Positions 50,927 to 61,089 of a DNA stretch of 64,000 bases are shown one piece after another. The position numbers and the translations under genes are program-made. Origin of the DNA: Armatimonadota bacterium (lineage in GTDB: Bacteria; Armatimonadota; Fimbriimonadia; Fimbriimonadales; Fimbriimonadaceae); assembly GCA_018268315.1 (NCBI GenBank), contig JAFDWU010000001.1, positions 714,324 through 778,323 on the forward strand, in the 5' to 3' direction. Under the pieces are notes generated by a model. The model made no database searches, had not been told where the DNA came from, and saw nothing but the letters and a program-made list of their open reading frames with translations. Each line of letters begins with the position of its first letter. Within the stretch, counting starts at the first letter, position 1.

Positions 50927-51882
50927 GGAACGTTATTGCCGACGCCGGGAGCCGTGATTGGAATAGAGCGAATCGAGACGCGAACGCTTACCGTCCGAGT
51001 CTCCGCATGAAGACCGTCGGGCACTTTCACTCTCGCCCGGAAGGTTTGGGTCAACCTCAAGCCCTTCAAAAGGATGGGTTCGGTGGGGATGATGGAAATC
51101 TTGCTGAGGCTGCCGCCGTTGCCTGTCATGGCGATCTGGTTCGGCCTCACCTCGACCGACGTCACCTCATACCCTGGGTCCGGCTGGCCCACGTACTGAG
51201 GCACCACCAGCACCAGCTTCTTACTCGGGGCGGGCGAAAGTTGAGGCGTCACGTTTACAGAGACCGGATCGCACCGCACTTCCCGCTCAATCTTGTCGTC
51301 ATCTCTTTCCGCCTTTACGACGGTGGGATAAGACTTTCCGAGTTCAACGTTGTTAAGGTCGATATAGCCGATTGCTGAGGTCACGTTGCGCAGCTTGCTG
51401 GCAGGTCCGATGATCGTCACGTTTTCTGGGCTGACGTCCTCACCGGAGTACATCAGGGCGCTATCGCTCTTAAGGGTGCCAATCGGCTCAATCTTCACTG
51501 GCACTTCTTTGCGCTCAATCTTCTCCAGTTCAACCGTCACCGTCACCGGCTCCCACCGAACCGAATAGGGAATGCCTTGAATATCCGTCACCGCGTACTT
51601 CGTCTTGCCCGGCTTGGCGTTGCTCAAATCGACCGTCGCCAGCCACTTGGATGGGTCGTAGCTTTTCAGAAGGTCGCCGTAGCCTTTTGCCTTGATGTTC
51701 ACGGTCTTCTCAACATTAACGATGGCGAGGTCCTCCGGTTTATTCTCCGGCTGGACAAACAGCGAGTAATTCTGTTGGACGGGCGGATCGGTGGAAAGGG
51801 TTACGCCGATAAACAGCCCCAGGCTGATGAGGAATGCGAGGATCATCCACGGCAGCCGACTCGCAAGGCCATCGTGGACCAT
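50923..51882 (-). CDS. cdaR: YbbR-domain protein (CdaR-like regulator of diadenylate cyclase)
   Basis: 319 residues. One N-terminal membrane anchor (LPWMILAFLISLGLFIGVTL) is followed by three YbbR repeats of about 80 residues: SLFVQPENKPEDLAIVN, VTVELEKIERKEVPVKIEPIG and LVLVVPQYVGQPDPGYEVTSVEVRPN-like strands (PDPGYEVTSVEVRP). It lies outside the membrane and controls the cyclase CdaA in known systems. ATG directly adjoins the cdaA stop. Confidence 0.88.
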   Translation of the reverse strand: MVHDGLASRLPWMILAFLISLGLFIGVTLSTDPPVQQNYSLFVQPENKPEDLAIVNVEKTVNIKAKGYGDLLKSYDPSKWLATVDLSNAKPGKTKYAVTDIQGIPYSVRWEPVTVTVELEKIERKEVPVKIEPIGTLKSDSALMYSGEDVSPENVTIIGPASKLRNVTSAIGYIDLNNVELGKSYPTVVKAERDDDKIEREVRCDPVSVNVTPQLSPAPSKKLVLVVPQYVGQPDPGYEVTSVEVRPNQIAMTGNGGSLSKISIIPTEPILLKGLRLTQTFRARVKVPDGLHAETRTVSVRVSIRSIPITAPGVGNNVP

Positions 51883-52758
51883 TTACTTCTTGCCTCCGGT
51901 TTTTGGCTCCTTCTTTCCGCCCATCTTTATCAGCAGGTTTCGGCTGCGCCGGGGCGGGGTTTCTGCGCGCAAGTATTCGCGCAGCGTTGTGTCTAATTCT
52001 TCCGGACCAGACATCAACATAAGCTTGCCTTCGCTCGCTATACTGATCGTCCCTCGCTCCTCGCTAACGACCAAGGCGATAGCGTCCGAGGTTTCCGTCA
52101 CCCCAACCGCCGCCCGGTGTCTCATGTGTACATCGCGGGCAAGGTTCGCGTCGCTTAGCGGCAAGCGGCAAGCCGCCGCCACCACGCGATTACCGCGGAT
52201 TACCGCCGCACCATCGTGCAAAGGGTTCTTTCCGAAGAACAGCGAGATAAGGAGCTGGCCGCTAACATCGGCATTCAGCGCGGTGCCGGTCGCAATCACG
52301 TCGTCCAAATGAGTGCTGCGTTCCAGAACGATAATCGCGCCAATGCGCTGGGCGGCAAGCTCCGTGCAGGCTGGCACAAGTTCAAGAATCGTGCGTTGCT
52401 CGGCGTAAATCTCTTCCTGGCCGGAAAGGTATTGGCCAATGAAACTCTCGGGCCGACGGCCCAGTTCCTCAATCGTTTGGCGCATTTCGGGCAGGAATAA
52501 AATGACGAGGGCGACCGGCGCAAGGATGATCGCGCGGTCAAGCAAGTAGTGCAAGGTGGTCAACTTGAACCAGACACTGAGCTGCAGCACCAGCACGAAC
52601 ATGAAAATGCCGAGCAAAATGCGCCAAGCGCGGCGATACCGGATTAGGAGCAGGATTCGGTAGAGGACGAAAGAGACCAGGAACAGGTCGACAATCCCCG
52701 GCAGGTTATCTCTGCTCGGAAATAGTCGGTTCCGCAGGAGGTAAAGAATCTCTTCCAC
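51883..52758 (-). CDS. cdaA: Diadenylate cyclase (c-di-AMP synthase)
   Basis: 291 residues from GTG 52758. Three N-terminal membrane helices (about 22-95) precede the DAC domain (about 105-270) with both catalytic motifs, DGA at 182-184 (NPLHDGAAVIRGNRVVAAAC) and RHR at 213-215 (VHMRHRAAVGVTE). It condenses two ATP to c-di-AMP, a regulator of potassium and wall stress. The C-terminus is Pro/Lys-rich. The order cdaA-cdaR is the classical one; the glmM gene that often follows is replaced here by a GNAT gene. Confidence 0.95.
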   Translation of the reverse strand: MEEILYLLRNRLFPSRDNLPGIVDLFLVSFVLYRILLLIRYRRAWRILLGIFMFVLVLQLSVWFKLTTLHYLLDRAIILAPVALVILFLPEMRQTIEELGRRPESFIGQYLSGQEEIYAEQRTILELVPACTELAAQRIGAIIVLERSTHLDDVIATGTALNADVSGQLLISLFFGKNPLHDGAAVIRGNRVVAAACRLPLSDANLARDVHMRHRAAVGVTETSDAIALVVSEERGTISIASEGKLMLMSGPEELDTTLREYLRAETPPRRSRNLLIKMGGKKEPKTGGKK

Positions 52759-52894
52759 AAAATACCAAGGCGCTAGGGCTTCGCAAAGCCAACATCATTG
52801 TAGCCTACGCTCAAGTTAAAAGACGGGCCATGTACGGGCAGTGTGAAAGGATTATTACAAGACCGTAAAGACATGACTCTCACGTCGCGCGTGG

Positions 52895-55708
52895 TCACGA
52901 CTTGTTATCCCTGCGCCGCTTTGCCTCTAGCAGGCTCTGCGCAGCAGAAACCCCTGCTCCCACTGCCGAACGTGGTGGCGTGGTTCCACTTGATGGCAAC
53001 ACCACCCTTTCGGCCGCGGCGGGCCGTGCGGCGGAATCGTCTCCGGCGGCCCTCTGCTTGGCGCTGATCAAACGGTCAATCACAACCTCTTGACCCTTGT
53101 TCTCGGTTGGCTTGCGGCGCAGTCGCGCCTTGAGCTTGGTGAATATCTCTCCTACTGGGAGGGCCAAGCGCCGTACGCCCACATCGACCGGCAGCAGCAG
53201 AGCGGCGAACAAAAGCAATGCCGGCCATAGGTCTGTTATGGACTGTCCGGCCCTTACGGCGGGACGTAGCGAATCTTCCGGCTTAACAAGGGCCAACCCG
53301 CCCGTCATCGCGCCGAGCCGGGCCAGCAAAGGTGTATTCGGCTTGACGGTCTGATACTCGGGTGAATAGGGGATTGAGAACCCAGTTGTGGAGGCTCGCT
53401 TTCCGCCCTGTCCGTCCGGCTCGGTCACCGTCACAATGTAAGTTCCCGTCCCTGCTGCTTCGAATGAACCTGCAAACTCGCCCGGCGCAGTCTGGGTGAC
53501 AGTCACATCGCGAAACTCTCCACCCGGCAGGCCAACCCGCACGTCGGCCTGGTTGGATGAGACCGGGTTTCCATATTTATCCGTCGCCTTCAGGGTAATG
53601 ACCCCCTTGCCCCCCACCTGCTTAACATCCACTTGATAACTATTCAAAGTAGAGCGCCTCAGGACTTCACGGGACAGCTGCGACCAGAAGGCTCCGAATC
53701 CGCTCCACGGCACCCACTTGGTGGCCCATCGTGGCTGCGCATCCGAGGTGAAGGCAATCGTTGTTCCTAAACCGTATTGCCAACGGGCGAGCAGGGGATC
53801 GTCCTTCTGGGTCCACATCCCTGCGCGAGCCAAGGGCCTGATGTCGGTAAGGCAGTAAGCAAGCAGCGGAGGTACGCCGGTTTGATCGAAACCACGTAGC
53901 GACTCCTCCCCCGCCACGATCTTGGGAATGAACGCCCCTTCCTCGATTGCCGACCGGGCGATCAGCGAAGTGTCCTGCGTCATGATCGCGGGTAGGTTCG
54001 ACGCCTTCTTCGCAAGGAAATACTGACCACCGCCAACTGCGGCCAGCTTCTGTAGGAACTTAACGTCCTTTCCATCGCCGATGGCGACTACCGAGGTCGT
54101 AATCTTGTTCGCCCTCATGCGAGCGGCAATCGCCAGCGCGCCATCCTGCTCATCCACGTCATCGCCGTCCGCAAGCAGGATGAAATGGCGAACCTGCGAC
54201 GGCTCCTTCATCATCATCTCTTCGCCGTTTGCCATCGACGGGCGCGCATAGATGCCTCCGCCGCCAACATACAGCTTCTGGATCTGGCTGATGACCGATG
54301 CTTTGTTCGTGAGCACCTGCATGGGCGCAACCCATTCGATTCCATCCGTGCTTCCCGCCACACCGACGCGATCCAACGGCGAAAGCAGCTTGACCGTTTC
54401 TTCGGCAGCCTTCCCCGCGAGGCGTATCTTCTCGATGCCGTCCTCCAGCATTCCCATCGAGCCGGAGGCGTCAACCATAATGCCGACGGAAGTTGTGGGG
54501 AAGGTCCTGCGCTGACGGATATTCAGATCCACCGGCAGCGCATCAATGATCGGTGAGCCATAGTAGCCTCCGGGCAAGAAGCTGTTCTCGCCACCCACCA
54601 TCATAAGGCCCATACCGCTATCTCGCACATTGTCCCGGATCAGCGCCATCTGCTGAACAGTGAACGAATTTGCGTTAAAATCATTGAGGATTACCGCGTC
54701 GTACCTTAACAAATCCTCGGTGCGAGACGGCGCGTTCCCCGGCCCTCCAACCTCGACATCTAACCCGTTCTTCTTAAGCGCATCAGCCAAGGCGCTGCTG
54801 TTCGGCTTTTCCTGAAGAATGAGGATGTGGGGTTGGCCATGTACGGAGACAAAGCCAAGGCCGATATTGTTTCGCTGGTCTTGATCCTGCGGCACATGCA
54901 GAGTGGCGCGGTACCGGTGGAAACCTGAATCATGCACCTTGTCCGAAACAACAAAGGAGCTGCGCCCGGCGGTCAGGTGAACCGGCAACTTCTTAATAAT
55001 CGCCCCATCGCGATCAATGTCGAGTGTTCCCGTCTGGTCAATATTCGAATCGATTACGGCATGGAGGTCAAAAGGCTGCTCGCTCCTTACCTCCGAAGGG
55101 ATTTCAAGCGCGCTTACCGATGCCTCACCTGCCCGCTTGTTAAGCCCCAGCGGAACGTAATCAAGCTGGATGTTCTCAGCAGCGGCAACCTCACCGACCC
55201 CCGCCGCGTCACCACTTGTTTCATTCCCGTCCGAAAGGATGACGACACGCCTAGCCTTGCCTTCTGGAAAGCTCGCGCTAGCCAGGCGAACGGCCGCAGC
55301 GATATCGGTCGCCGCTCCATCGACTTGGCTTAGAACCTTCGGCGCGATTCGTCTGGCCGCAGGAGCAGACTCAATGACCGCATCCTTGCCGAACGCGATC
55401 ACGCCCGCAACATCGTTCGGGGGCAGTTTGCGGATGGCATCATCGATGAACGCTTCGCTCGAAGCCCGGTCGGCTTCGGTAACCGAATCGGATCGATCGA
55501 GCAGGAAGATTGTGCAGACGCCCTGATTCGGCCTTCGCGCCTGGGGCCCGGAGAGAGCCAAGACCAAGCTCGATGCAAGCAGAAATCTAAGACAAAAAGC
55601 CAGCCGCTTCCTTCCCCGCGCCATCCCATGAACATGGGCAAAGCTGTAGTAGAGAGCCCCAAGCGCCGGCAGCAAAAGCAGTAAATAGAAGGGCTGCGTA
55701 AATCGCAT
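52895..55708 (-). CDS. Membrane protein with two von Willebrand A domains
   Basis: 937 residues from ATG 55708 (TGATG overlap with the upstream gene); a further upstream start would run inside that gene. Two N-terminal helices, then vWA 1 starting IFLLDRSDSVTEAD near 80, an Ig-like and a glutamine-amidotransferase-like stretch (LMMVGGENSFLPGGYYGSP near 375), then vWA 2 with the full MIDAS VDASGSMGML near 415. After about 650 come a beta-sandwich (GEFAGSFEAAGTGTYIVTVTEPDG) and a C-terminal helix (LWPALLLFAALLLP). The layout is that of YegL/BatA-related proteins; peptidase-linked envelope assembly is inferred from the MoxR context. Confidence 0.85.
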   Translation of the reverse strand: MRFTQPFYLLLLLPALGALYYSFAHVHGMARGRKRLAFCLRFLLASSLVLALSGPQARRPNQGVCTIFLLDRSDSVTEADRASSEAFIDDAIRKLPPNDVAGVIAFGKDAVIESAPAARRIAPKVLSQVDGAATDIAAAVRLASASFPEGKARRVVILSDGNETSGDAAGVGEVAAAENIQLDYVPLGLNKRAGEASVSALEIPSEVRSEQPFDLHAVIDSNIDQTGTLDIDRDGAIIKKLPVHLTAGRSSFVVSDKVHDSGFHRYRATLHVPQDQDQRNNIGLGFVSVHGQPHILILQEKPNSSALADALKKNGLDVEVGGPGNAPSRTEDLLRYDAVILNDFNANSFTVQQMALIRDNVRDSGMGLMMVGGENSFLPGGYYGSPIIDALPVDLNIRQRRTFPTTSVGIMVDASGSMGMLEDGIEKIRLAGKAAEETVKLLSPLDRVGVAGSTDGIEWVAPMQVLTNKASVISQIQKLYVGGGGIYARPSMANGEEMMMKEPSQVRHFILLADGDDVDEQDGALAIAARMRANKITTSVVAIGDGKDVKFLQKLAAVGGGQYFLAKKASNLPAIMTQDTSLIARSAIEEGAFIPKIVAGEESLRGFDQTGVPPLLAYCLTDIRPLARAGMWTQKDDPLLARWQYGLGTTIAFTSDAQPRWATKWVPWSGFGAFWSQLSREVLRRSTLNSYQVDVKQVGGKGVITLKATDKYGNPVSSNQADVRVGLPGGEFRDVTVTQTAPGEFAGSFEAAGTGTYIVTVTEPDGQGGKRASTTGFSIPYSPEYQTVKPNTPLLARLGAMTGGLALVKPEDSLRPAVRAGQSITDLWPALLLFAALLLPVDVGVRRLALPVGEIFTKLKARLRRKPTENKGQEVVIDRLISAKQRAAGDDSAARPAAAERVVLPSSGTTPPRSAVGAGVSAAQSLLEAKRRRDNKS

Positions 55709-57513
55709 CAGCTGCGCCTCACAAAAACCCACCATTCGGCAGCAAGCACCAGCAGGCACAGCGCCATCAGGGGTCGCCAAAAATCGGCAAAGGTTGAAGG
55801 GGATGCGGTGGCCTTGATATCACCGCCTGCGATCCTCAGATCCTTTACCGGAGCAATGTTCGAGTCCCAGTCGCTGGTAAGCGAAGCATAAATGACCTTG
55901 CGTTTCCCGCCTGCATCCAAAACGTAGCGCCCGACTTTGGTTAGCCCGCGCACGACCACTGATGCGCCGTTGGATTGGATACTCATCTTCCGGCCCGATG
56001 GATCCGTGAGCTGGGCATCGACCGTACTGGGAAGGCTGAAGGTTTGGCCCGGCTTGACCGCCAGGACATTGCCAGCCTGGGAACCGGCAAGGAAGTCAAG
56101 CGCGTTCGCGATGAAGATCGGAAAACCGACCTGCAATGGAAAGTCAGATTGCTGCGGCTCAAAGGCAACGAAAACCGAGCGTTTTGCGCCAAATTGCCGC
56201 GTAACAACTAGCGGACCCGTCGATGTCTGCGAAAGCACCTGAGCATCGGGCTTCGGTTCGACCTTGGCCTGGTGTTCGATATAAACCGGGGCGAAATCCA
56301 CCCCTTCCATCAATGGACTGTGCTCCGATGAAACGAACGTTGGCTTGTTCCCAACGCCGTGGCTCGCTACCGGTGACTCGTCGCCCGGTGTTCCGAAGGT
56401 CAAGACTCCCCGAGCATTGGTGGGCTGCTCAGGGACGCCGTCAAAGACGACGACATCGTAACCGCTGGTTGACTCCGGCAGCCTGGAAGCCTTATCCAAG
56501 GTTACACGCGGATCAAGTGCGAGCGCCCGTTCCAGGAAGAGGTCGCCTCGGGTCACCAACAGCACGTGAAGCGAAGCCCCCGGGTCGGTCACCAGGGCCG
56601 CATAATTATCGCTTGCCAGGTAGTCATCGGCGGTCAGCTTAGCTTCGAGAACCGTTGCGGATGCGGGAATTGGCATCGTGCGTCCCCAAGTTCCACTAGG
56701 GCCTATCTCGCCGGTCTTCACCGAATCGATGAGATTGCCGTCGGCATAGATGTTGAGACTGCCTCCAGCTTTTGAGAAGCCATAGTTCTTAACTGCACAG
56801 TAAAGCTGCTTCCCGCGCGAAGTCTCGCTTGCGCCGAATGCAGAAATCGCCAGGTTTTCCGACGAACTCCCGATGCACTGGTAGACAAAGGCCGCCTTGC
56901 CCCGCGCGAAGTTGTCGATCGGCGGGAAGTCGCCATCCGAAAGCAACACAATACGAGCGCCATCGATTGTGCCAACAAGGGCAGCCGCGAGCCGGAGAGC
57001 TTCTCCAATGTTGCATTCGGCATCGCTTGGCTCCAATTCGTCGAGTCCGGCCAACTGGCGGACCGAATCGGAGGATAGCGGGGTAATTACCTTGGGCACA
57101 GGGCCAGCTTCAATTACTGCAATTCGATCGCTTGCCCGCGCACTCTTTATGGATTCCTGCACAAGGCGCTTGGCTTCGCCAAGCCGCGAAGGTTTGACAT
57201 CGGTGGCCGACATGCTGGCGGACGTATCGACCACAAAAACCGTCACCTCGCCCGCAAGCCCAGACTGCTTCACTTGGGGCCGAGCTAAAGCCACCGCCAT
57301 CAAAAGCAGGGCGAGCAGTTGGAGGAACAACAGCAGGTTAGGGCGCAGTTTCTGGAAAAGCGAGTTCGCGCGCACTTCCTCAGTCATCGATGGCCACAGG
57401 AAGGAAGCCGGCACGAACACATCGCGCCGCCGCATCTTGAGCAGGTAGAGCGCGATAATCACGCCACCGCACGGGATCAGCCACATCAACGCCAAAGGGT
57501 TGGCCAAACTCAC
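55708..57513 (-). CDS. BatA-like vWA protein with aerotolerance N-terminal domain
   Basis: 601 residues from GTG 57513, which forms a GTGA overlap with the DUF58 stop and has GAGGG 9 nt upstream; the TTG at 57522 has none. The first 90 residues are the BatA N-terminus (ANPLALMWLIPCGGVIIALYLL, FLQLLALLLMAVALARPQV); the vWA domain starts FVVDTSASMSATD with an intact DxSxS MIDAS. The second half is beta-rich, with a C-terminal helix (WRPLMALCLLVLAAEWWVFV) that anchors it again. It belongs to the MoxR-DUF58-vWA operon. Confidence 0.88.
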   Translation of the reverse strand: MSLANPLALMWLIPCGGVIIALYLLKMRRRDVFVPASFLWPSMTEEVRANSLFQKLRPNLLLFLQLLALLLMAVALARPQVKQSGLAGEVTVFVVDTSASMSATDVKPSRLGEAKRLVQESIKSARASDRIAVIEAGPVPKVITPLSSDSVRQLAGLDELEPSDAECNIGEALRLAAALVGTIDGARIVLLSDGDFPPIDNFARGKAAFVYQCIGSSSENLAISAFGASETSRGKQLYCAVKNYGFSKAGGSLNIYADGNLIDSVKTGEIGPSGTWGRTMPIPASATVLEAKLTADDYLASDNYAALVTDPGASLHVLLVTRGDLFLERALALDPRVTLDKASRLPESTSGYDVVVFDGVPEQPTNARGVLTFGTPGDESPVASHGVGNKPTFVSSEHSPLMEGVDFAPVYIEHQAKVEPKPDAQVLSQTSTGPLVVTRQFGAKRSVFVAFEPQQSDFPLQVGFPIFIANALDFLAGSQAGNVLAVKPGQTFSLPSTVDAQLTDPSGRKMSIQSNGASVVVRGLTKVGRYVLDAGGKRKVIYASLTSDWDSNIAPVKDLRIAGGDIKATASPSTFADFWRPLMALCLLVLAAEWWVFVRRS

Positions 57514-58379
57514 CGCATCCAACCCTCGCGTTTGAATACATCGCGGATGATCTGCTCCAGCTTTTCGCCCGTTTGGGTTAAAGCGTAGCGCCCGCCAGCC
57601 CTTCTTAAGCCATCAGAGATGCCGGCGTTATGCTCGGCAAGCCGCTTACGATAGGCAAGGAGAGTCGCTCCATTCGCTGTGACCTCGGCGACGCCGCCGT
57701 TCTCGGAATCGATCAGTTTGAGATCGCCCTCAAGGTCGGGGTCCAGCTCGGGCGCGCTCAACACTTGAAGCATCAGCACCTCATGGCCCCTTGCCGCCAC
57801 CGCCCTCAGGGAAGCTGTTATTCCGGGGTCGAGGCCATCGCTGATCAGTACAACTAAACCAGGGCGGGCACGGCTTTGCGTGAAATCGCGCAGCGCCCCG
57901 CTGAGAGACTCCTTGCCCTTCTCGAGATCCCGTTCTTTGGATGCCCAACCAACCAGCTTTGGGAACCCCGCGCGACCGCGAAGCGCGGGAATGGTCGGCT
58001 CCCTGCTACCGAGAACAAGGGGGTAAACGATATCTCCACCAAGCAGAGCAACGTAGCCAATGGCGCAGGCTAATTTCATCGCTGAAGCCAGCTTCGTTGG
58101 CTCGCCGAAGGCCATGCTTGCGGAGGCGTCGACGAGCAGGTAAACGGCTAGGTCTTCTTCATCCTGATAAGTGCGAAGGACGGGTGTATCGAGCCGCGCC
58201 AGGACGTTCCAGTCGAGATGCCGCAGGTCGTCCCCGTCCGTGTACTCTCGGTAATCGGCGAACTCGATGCTGATACCCTTCGTCTTGGTCAGCCGCTCAC
58301 CCCGGATCTTGCCAGCGAAAGATTTTCGCGGCGCAAGGCGCAGTTTCTCAAGTGAGCGGAGCTCGTTAGGGGCCAGCAT
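57510..58379 (-). CDS. DUF58 domain protein
   Basis: 289 residues. The family core GIEFADYREYTDGDDLRHLDWNVLARLDTP is recognisable as EFADYREYTDGDDLRHLDWN near 38-57, and a vWA-like stretch follows (YLLVDASASMAFGEPTK, with an intact DxSxS). DUF58 proteins are encoded beside MoxR ATPases throughout bacteria. Located 5 nt after moxR, with a 4-nt overlap to the next gene; no membrane helices. Confidence 0.93.
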   Translation of the reverse strand: MLAPNELRSLEKLRLAPRKSFAGKIRGERLTKTKGISIEFADYREYTDGDDLRHLDWNVLARLDTPVLRTYQDEEDLAVYLLVDASASMAFGEPTKLASAMKLACAIGYVALLGGDIVYPLVLGSREPTIPALRGRAGFPKLVGWASKERDLEKGKESLSGALRDFTQSRARPGLVVLISDGLDPGITASLRAVAARGHEVLMLQVLSAPELDPDLEGDLKLIDSENGGVAEVTANGATLLAYRKRLAEHNAGISDGLRRAGGRYALTQTGEKLEQIIRDVFKREGWMR

Positions 58380-58384
58380 CGGTT

Positions 58385-59377
58385 CTAGACTTTAATAGGG
58401 TCTCGGTCAGAGGTATCGACCGCGGCAATGGTTTCCTCAAGAACCCGGTCCGCGCTCATGCCCTCCGCATCCGCTTCAAAATTGAGAAGGATGCGGTGCC
58501 GAAGCGCAGGCTTTACCGCCTTCCGAATGTCCTCTTTGGCGACGTTGAACCGTCCTGCCAGCAGCGCATGCACCTTCCCCGCCGTGATGAGAGACTGAGC
58601 GCCTCGCGGTGATGGGCCAAAGTTGCAGAATCGCCGTGCCGCTGGCGACGCCGTTTCACCCTCCGGATGGCAGGCCACGACGATCGAAAGGGCGTAATCC
58701 AGCACCGCCTGCGCAATGGGCACCTCCCGCACAATGGAGCGCATCTTCATCACATCTTCGCGACTAGCGACGGCGCTGGGAGCGGCCTCCGTGGAGCCGG
58801 TCGTGCGCATGACAACCTCCGCTAGTTCCTCCTTTGTTGGATACGGAACCAGCACTTTGAAGAAGAAGCGATCTAGCTGCGCCTCGGGCAGCGGGTAGGT
58901 TCCCTCCTGCTCAATCGGGTTCTGGGTGGCCATGACAAGGAACGGCTCTTCCAGCACATGCCGCTTGCCGCCAACGGTTACGCATCGCTCCTGCATGGCC
59001 TCCAGCAGGGCTGATTGCGTCTTCGGGGTTGCACGGTTGATTTCGTCCGCCAGGAGGATGTTCGCGAAGATCGGGCCTTTGCGAAACTCGAACACACGCC
59101 CCTCGCTGAGCACGTTCGTGCCGGTGACGTCCGCCGGCATCAGGTCTGGCGTGAACTGGATACGGCCAAAATCGACCGAAACGGCGCTCGCCAAGGTGCG
59201 GACCAACAGCGTTTTGCCTAAACCGGGCATGCCCTCCAGTAGCACGTGCCCGTTTGCGGCAAGGCATATCAGCACGTTCTCAACAATCTCGTGCTGGCCA
59301 ACAATTGCTTTCTGAATTTCCGCCCGTATGGCGTCAAATTTGTCTCTAAACCACGTTGCTTCGGTGTTCTCTGTCAT
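58385..59377 (-). CDS. MoxR-family AAA+ ATPase
   Basis: 330 residues. Walker [18 protein letters not shown] near 54-70, Walker [23 protein letters not shown] near 113-134, sensor 1 [23 protein letters not shown] in two runs ([20 protein letters not shown]) and the lid domain follow. MoxR ATPases act as chaperones that load metals or assemble vWA-carrying complexes. The three downstream genes all carry vWA-type folds, which fits that role. ATG is 2 nt after the previous stop. Confidence 0.95.
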   Translation of the reverse strand: MTENTEATWFRDKFDAIRAEIQKAIVGQHEIVENVLICLAANGHVLLEGMPGLGKTLLVRTLASAVSVDFGRIQFTPDLMPADVTGTNVLSEGRVFEFRKGPIFANILLADEINRATPKTQSALLEAMQERCVTVGGKRHVLEEPFLVMATQNPIEQEGTYPLPEAQLDRFFFKVLVPYPTKEELAEVVMRTTGSTEAAPSAVASREDVMKMRSIVREVPIAQAVLDYALSIVVACHPEGETASPAARRFCNFGPSPRGAQSLITAGKVHALLAGRFNVAKEDIRKAVKPALRHRILLNFEADAEGMSADRVLEETIAAVDTSDRDPIKV

Positions 59378-59379
59378 AA

Positions 59380-61089
59380 CTACTTTCCTCCGGCCCCGGT
59401 CAGGCTGTCGAAATACTCTTTCACTCGCTTTTCATGCTTCTTGGGAATCTGTTGGCGCTCCAGCGCGGACTCGGCCCGGCGCTTATAGCTCGGCATCACT
59501 CTCTGATACGGCACCGAACTGCGCGTACCTACGAAAGTCGGCGCCTTGATCTCCACGTACGGCTCAGAACCATCGCCCGGGCGCTGCTCGCCGGTGATCG
59601 ACTCCGCGTGGGTTGTGCCCCGGTTTTCAACCGGCTTATCGAGCTTATTGACGTGCTGAGTATCACCAGCCCAGATGTCTTGGGTTGGCGCTCCCGGCCC
59701 ATAACTTGGCCCGCCTCCTGCTGACGCTCCTCCCTGGGGTCCCGACTCCCCCATACCAGAGCCCAATCCGAGACCAAGACCGGCTCCGTTACCGCGTCCC
59801 ATTTGCTTCGCATGCTTGGCGGCATCCAGCATCGCCTGCAGGAACTTCTTCATTTCCTCCGGGTCGTTAAGCCGCTTTGCGAGCGCTTCCAGCTTTCTTT
59901 GCAGCTCCTTGAGTTCCTCATCGCTTAGTGCCGACATCTTGCCGTTCGCGCCCTGTTTCATCGAGCCTTGAAGCTTTCGCTGAAGCTCAAGGATTTGCTT
60001 GTAAAGCGGATCGTTGACTAACTTGCGGAAAACGTCCATCGCCTCCTTACTGAGTTGAAGGGTCTTCATCTTCTGCTGTAGCGCCTGCATCTGGCTGCTC
60101 AGCCCTTTGCCTTGTTGGGAAAGTTGGCTAAGCTGCCTTTGCAGGGCCTCCCGCCCTGCCTGCGAAAGGTTGGATTTGTTCAGCGCCTCCCTCGCCTTGG
60201 CCTGTTCCTTCTGCAACTGACTCATGCGATTCTGCAAATCGGTCATCGCCTTGCTGAGTTGGCTTGCCATCTGAGTCTTTTCGCTTTCAGACATGTTGGC
60301 AACTGAAGCTGCGGCGGCAAGCTGATCCTCAGCGGTTTGGGCATTGGCTAGATCGACTCTCGCCTGGCCTTCCGCCTGCTTAGCAAGGTCGTTCGCCTTC
60401 TGGGCAAGCTCGTTCTGTTTTTGAAGCGCCTGCTCCTTCGGGATGCGGGCGCGCTCAAGCTCGCGAGCAAGCTTCATCATGTCCCCGGCAAGCCGCTTCT
60501 CCTCCGGAGTCAGGTCTTGCTTCGAGTCGGGCTTTTGGAACTGCTCTTTCGCTACTCGTTCAACCGCCTCGCCCATCGCGTGAACCTCATCCCGCTCCTT
60601 GCGTTGCCCCGGACTCATCAGCAGCGGAGAATTCCCAAGCATGAAAATCATCGCCGCCAGCGCGCCCAGGGCCAGTGAGCCGCCGTGTAGCCGAGTGAAC
60701 CGCAAAGGAAATGCTTTCTTCGGGCTAACTTCCCGAAGCGCCTCTGAAGCATCTGCCTGCAGGGCTTCGTCGAAAACCCCGCTCTCGCCAGTTCTCTCCG
60801 TGGCCGTCGTCAGCCGATCCTTGAGGGCAGCGCGGCGATCGATGCTCTTTGTAAGGGCTTTGGACGAGACCGGGATCACGAACCCGCAAATAAGGCCAGC
60901 CAGGGCGCAGACAGCAAACGTAATTCCAAGCCATTGCCATTCGGCCATTACTAGCCGGAACGCATCCAACGTCGCCCATACAATGCAAATCGCGGCTCCC
61001 GCGCTCGCGCCTTGCGCAATCCCACGCCAACCTCGCGCCAGCCGAACGCGCTTTGCAAAAGGAGCCAGATCCTCCTGGATATTCCTCAT
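59380..61089 (-). CDS. Membrane-anchored coiled-coil protein (DUF4175-like)
   Basis: 569 residues from ATG 61089, chosen for its ATGA overlap with the upstream permease. Two N-terminal helices (GASAGAAICIVWATLDAF and WLGITFAVCALAGLICGF) and a third near 160 (GALAAMIFMLGNSPLLM) are followed by some 250 residues of Gln/Lys/Ala-rich coiled coil (LQNRMSQLQKEQAKAREAL, LSQQGKGLSSQMQALQQKMK). A Gly-rich linker (about 460-500, GMGESGPQGGASAGGG) leads to a conserved-looking end, RSSVPYQRVMPSYKRRAE, common to proteins in such MoxR clusters. Part of the envelope operon; mechanical or scaffold role presumed. Confidence 0.75.
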   Translation of the reverse strand: MRNIQEDLAPFAKRVRLARGWRGIAQGASAGAAICIVWATLDAFRLVMAEWQWLGITFAVCALAGLICGFVIPVSSKALTKSIDRRAALKDRLTTATERTGESGVFDEALQADASEALREVSPKKAFPLRFTRLHGGSLALGALAAMIFMLGNSPLLMSPGQRKERDEVHAMGEAVERVAKEQFQKPDSKQDLTPEEKRLAGDMMKLARELERARIPKEQALQKQNELAQKANDLAKQAEGQARVDLANAQTAEDQLAAAASVANMSESEKTQMASQLSKAMTDLQNRMSQLQKEQAKAREALNKSNLSQAGREALQRQLSQLSQQGKGLSSQMQALQQKMKTLQLSKEAMDVFRKLVNDPLYKQILELQRKLQGSMKQGANGKMSALSDEELKELQRKLEALAKRLNDPEEMKKFLQAMLDAAKHAKQMGRGNGAGLGLGLGSGMGESGPQGGASAGGGPSYGPGAPTQDIWAGDTQHVNKLDKPVENRGTTHAESITGEQRPGDGSEPYVEIKAPTFVGTRSSVPYQRVMPSYKRRAESALERQQIPKKHEKRVKEYFDSLTGAGGK

